Of a DNA stretch of 64,000 nucleotides, positions 63,301 through 64,000 are shown one piece after another. The DNA is from UBA9160 sp035489755. Lineage in GTDB: Bacteria > Myxococcota_A > UBA9160. The position numbers and the translations under genes are program-made. Every line of letters starts with the position of its first letter. Position 1 is the first letter of the stretch. The stretch covers positions 93,426-157,425 of the forward strand of contig DATGZK010000018.1 of NCBI GenBank assembly GCA_035489755.1, in the 5' to 3' direction. The notes beneath the pieces are model-generated. The model was not told the DNA's origin. It was given only the letters and a program-made list of their open reading frames with translations, and ran no database searches.

Positions 63301-63672
63301 ATGGGTTTTCTGGTCTTGGTTTTCTCGATGATCATGGTTGTGATTGGTACATACGGGATCACAAGTCCAGCGGGGCTCGTCTCGTTTACCCGGAAGTGGG
63401 AAGGGCAGCTCGGGCTTTGGATCGGGGCTGCAAGCCGAATCGTCTTTGGCTTTGCCTTGTGGAGATCGGCGCCCTCCTCGCACACTCCCGCTGCGCTCGA
63501 GGTCTTTGGCGCGATTGCACTGATTTCAGGGATCGCGCTCCCGTTCATTGGAGTAGAGAGACTCTCGAAGATCATCTCTTGGTGGTCGGCGCAGTCTTCG
63601 ACATTCATCCGCGGGTGGTCGGCGGTAGCGATTGCACTCGGTGCCTTCTTGTTTTGGTCAGCCGCCACGTAG
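63301..63672 (+). CDS. Small membrane protein of unknown function
   Basis: 123 residues with about four hydrophobic segments: MGFLVLVFSMIMVVIGTYG, then a loop with TRKWEGQLGLW, WIGAASRIVFGFALW, VFGAIALISGIALPFIG and AVAIALGAFLFW. GGAGG stands before ATG 63301. I do not recognise a family. It follows the luciferase-like gene after 122 bp, and may be transcribed with it. Confidence 0.7.
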   Translation: MGFLVLVFSMIMVVIGTYGITSPAGLVSFTRKWEGQLGLWIGAASRIVFGFALWRSAPSSHTPAALEVFGAIALISGIALPFIGVERLSKIISWWSAQSSTFIRGWSAVAIALGAFLFWSAAT

Positions 63673-64000
63673 CGTAGGTGTCGCCGAGCTTAGTCTCGCA
63701 GACCTCTGGCAAACCTGCGCCAGCGGGAGGGCCAGCCGCGACGAGCCTGCGCATTGACCGGCGTCGCGCCCGCTTCTCCGCGCATGCGAAGACGCGGGCC
63801 TTCGAGGCGGCGCACTCTCCTCTCTCTGGTCCGAAATCCCTCCGCTTGCGCGGTCTGGGGCCTCTCCCCTGCGCGAGGGTTGCCCGAGGGGATGGGGTTG
63901 GCGCTCCGTGCTCAGCTCCAAAGGCGCGCGTCAACCAGACCCCTTGGGATCTCGTCCGAGGAGATGGAGAGGCAGCGCCCACCCAGCGGGATGCAAGCGG
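63673..64000. other. Terminal 328 bp without a recognisable gene
   Basis: Open frames on both strands here have the arginine- and proline-rich composition of GC-rich non-coding frames, and I recognise no protein or RNA. A CCCCT/AGGGG stem occurs around 63867-63893. A gene entering from the right edge cannot be excluded. Confidence 0.4.

Noticed and set aside
63605..63982. Long minus-strand open frame at the right end
   Set aside because: It is dominated by Arg, Pro, Ala and Ser, has no recognisable domain or ribosome-binding site, and overlaps the end of a better-supported gene.

Overview
GC-rich bacterial chromosome, densely packed with short operons on both strands. I see no phage, insertion sequence, CRISPR array, rRNA or tRNA. 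The gene mix (SUF Fe-S assembly, PQQ biosynthesis with a fused PqqCD, Rieske oxygenase and several SDR genes, a luciferase-like oxidoreductase, c-di-AMP synthesis, a LuxC/LuxE pair) suggests an aerobic, metabolically broad member of the deltaproteobacterial sphere, Myxococcota-like or Binatota-like. That placement is inference; the window has no phylogenetic marker I can resolve by eye.

Layout. 1-5179 (minus): suf operon, order sufR-sufB-sufC-sufD-sufS, with sufS cut by the window edge. 5380-6924: B12-binding radical SAM protein. 7022-10724 (minus): tightly overlapped operon of a class III aminotransferase, a LuxE-like acyl-protein synthetase and a LuxC-like acyl reductase. 10769-14800 (plus): CDF transporter, epoxide-hydrolase-like enzyme, an MFS permease fused in frame to HPPK (FolK), and a thiamine-binding-type protein. 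14797-17386: small kinase-like protein, PPOX-fold protein, Ste24-like M48 protease. 17491-21452: two SDRs on minus, divergent from a Rieske oxygenase, an SDR and a nitroreductase; an 18-bp perfect palindrome lies between the two arms. 22046-33616 (minus): glgC-glgA-glgX-glgB-malQ, followed by corA and a NagX-like membrane acyltransferase. 33742-37213 (plus): diadenylate cyclase fused to a YbbR domain, site-2 protease, alkylsulfatase-like MBL enzyme. 37300-44697 (minus): pqqB-pqqCD-pqqE, a CPA2 antiporter with universal-stress domains, SulP transporter, and a frameshifted DUF486 gene. 44845-47805: HxlR regulator divergent from a carboxymuconolactone-decarboxylase-type protein with tandem operator dyads; acyl-CoA dehydrogenase. 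47855-59684 (plus): ileS, fdhD, YdeP-type molybdoenzyme, fpg, rqcH, a Fur/PerR-like gene with dps, an Rdx-type selenoprotein-W homologue, an amidohydrolase. 59861-63672: YbjQ, SDR, a TetR gene broken by a TAG codon, a luciferase-like oxidoreductase and a small membrane protein.

Points deserving attention: the aminotransferase-LuxE-LuxC operon without luciferase genes, an aldehyde-to-amine route by inference; the palindrome matching the published KstR consensus beside a KshA/Neverland-type oxygenase; the MFS-FolK and CdaA-YbbR fusions; near-cognate CTG/TTG starts overlapping the preceding stop (in pqqE this is needed to keep the first radical-SAM cysteine); a nearly leaderless Fur/PerR transcript with a dyad on its start codon; and two genes broken by single-base lesions (DUF486, TetR).
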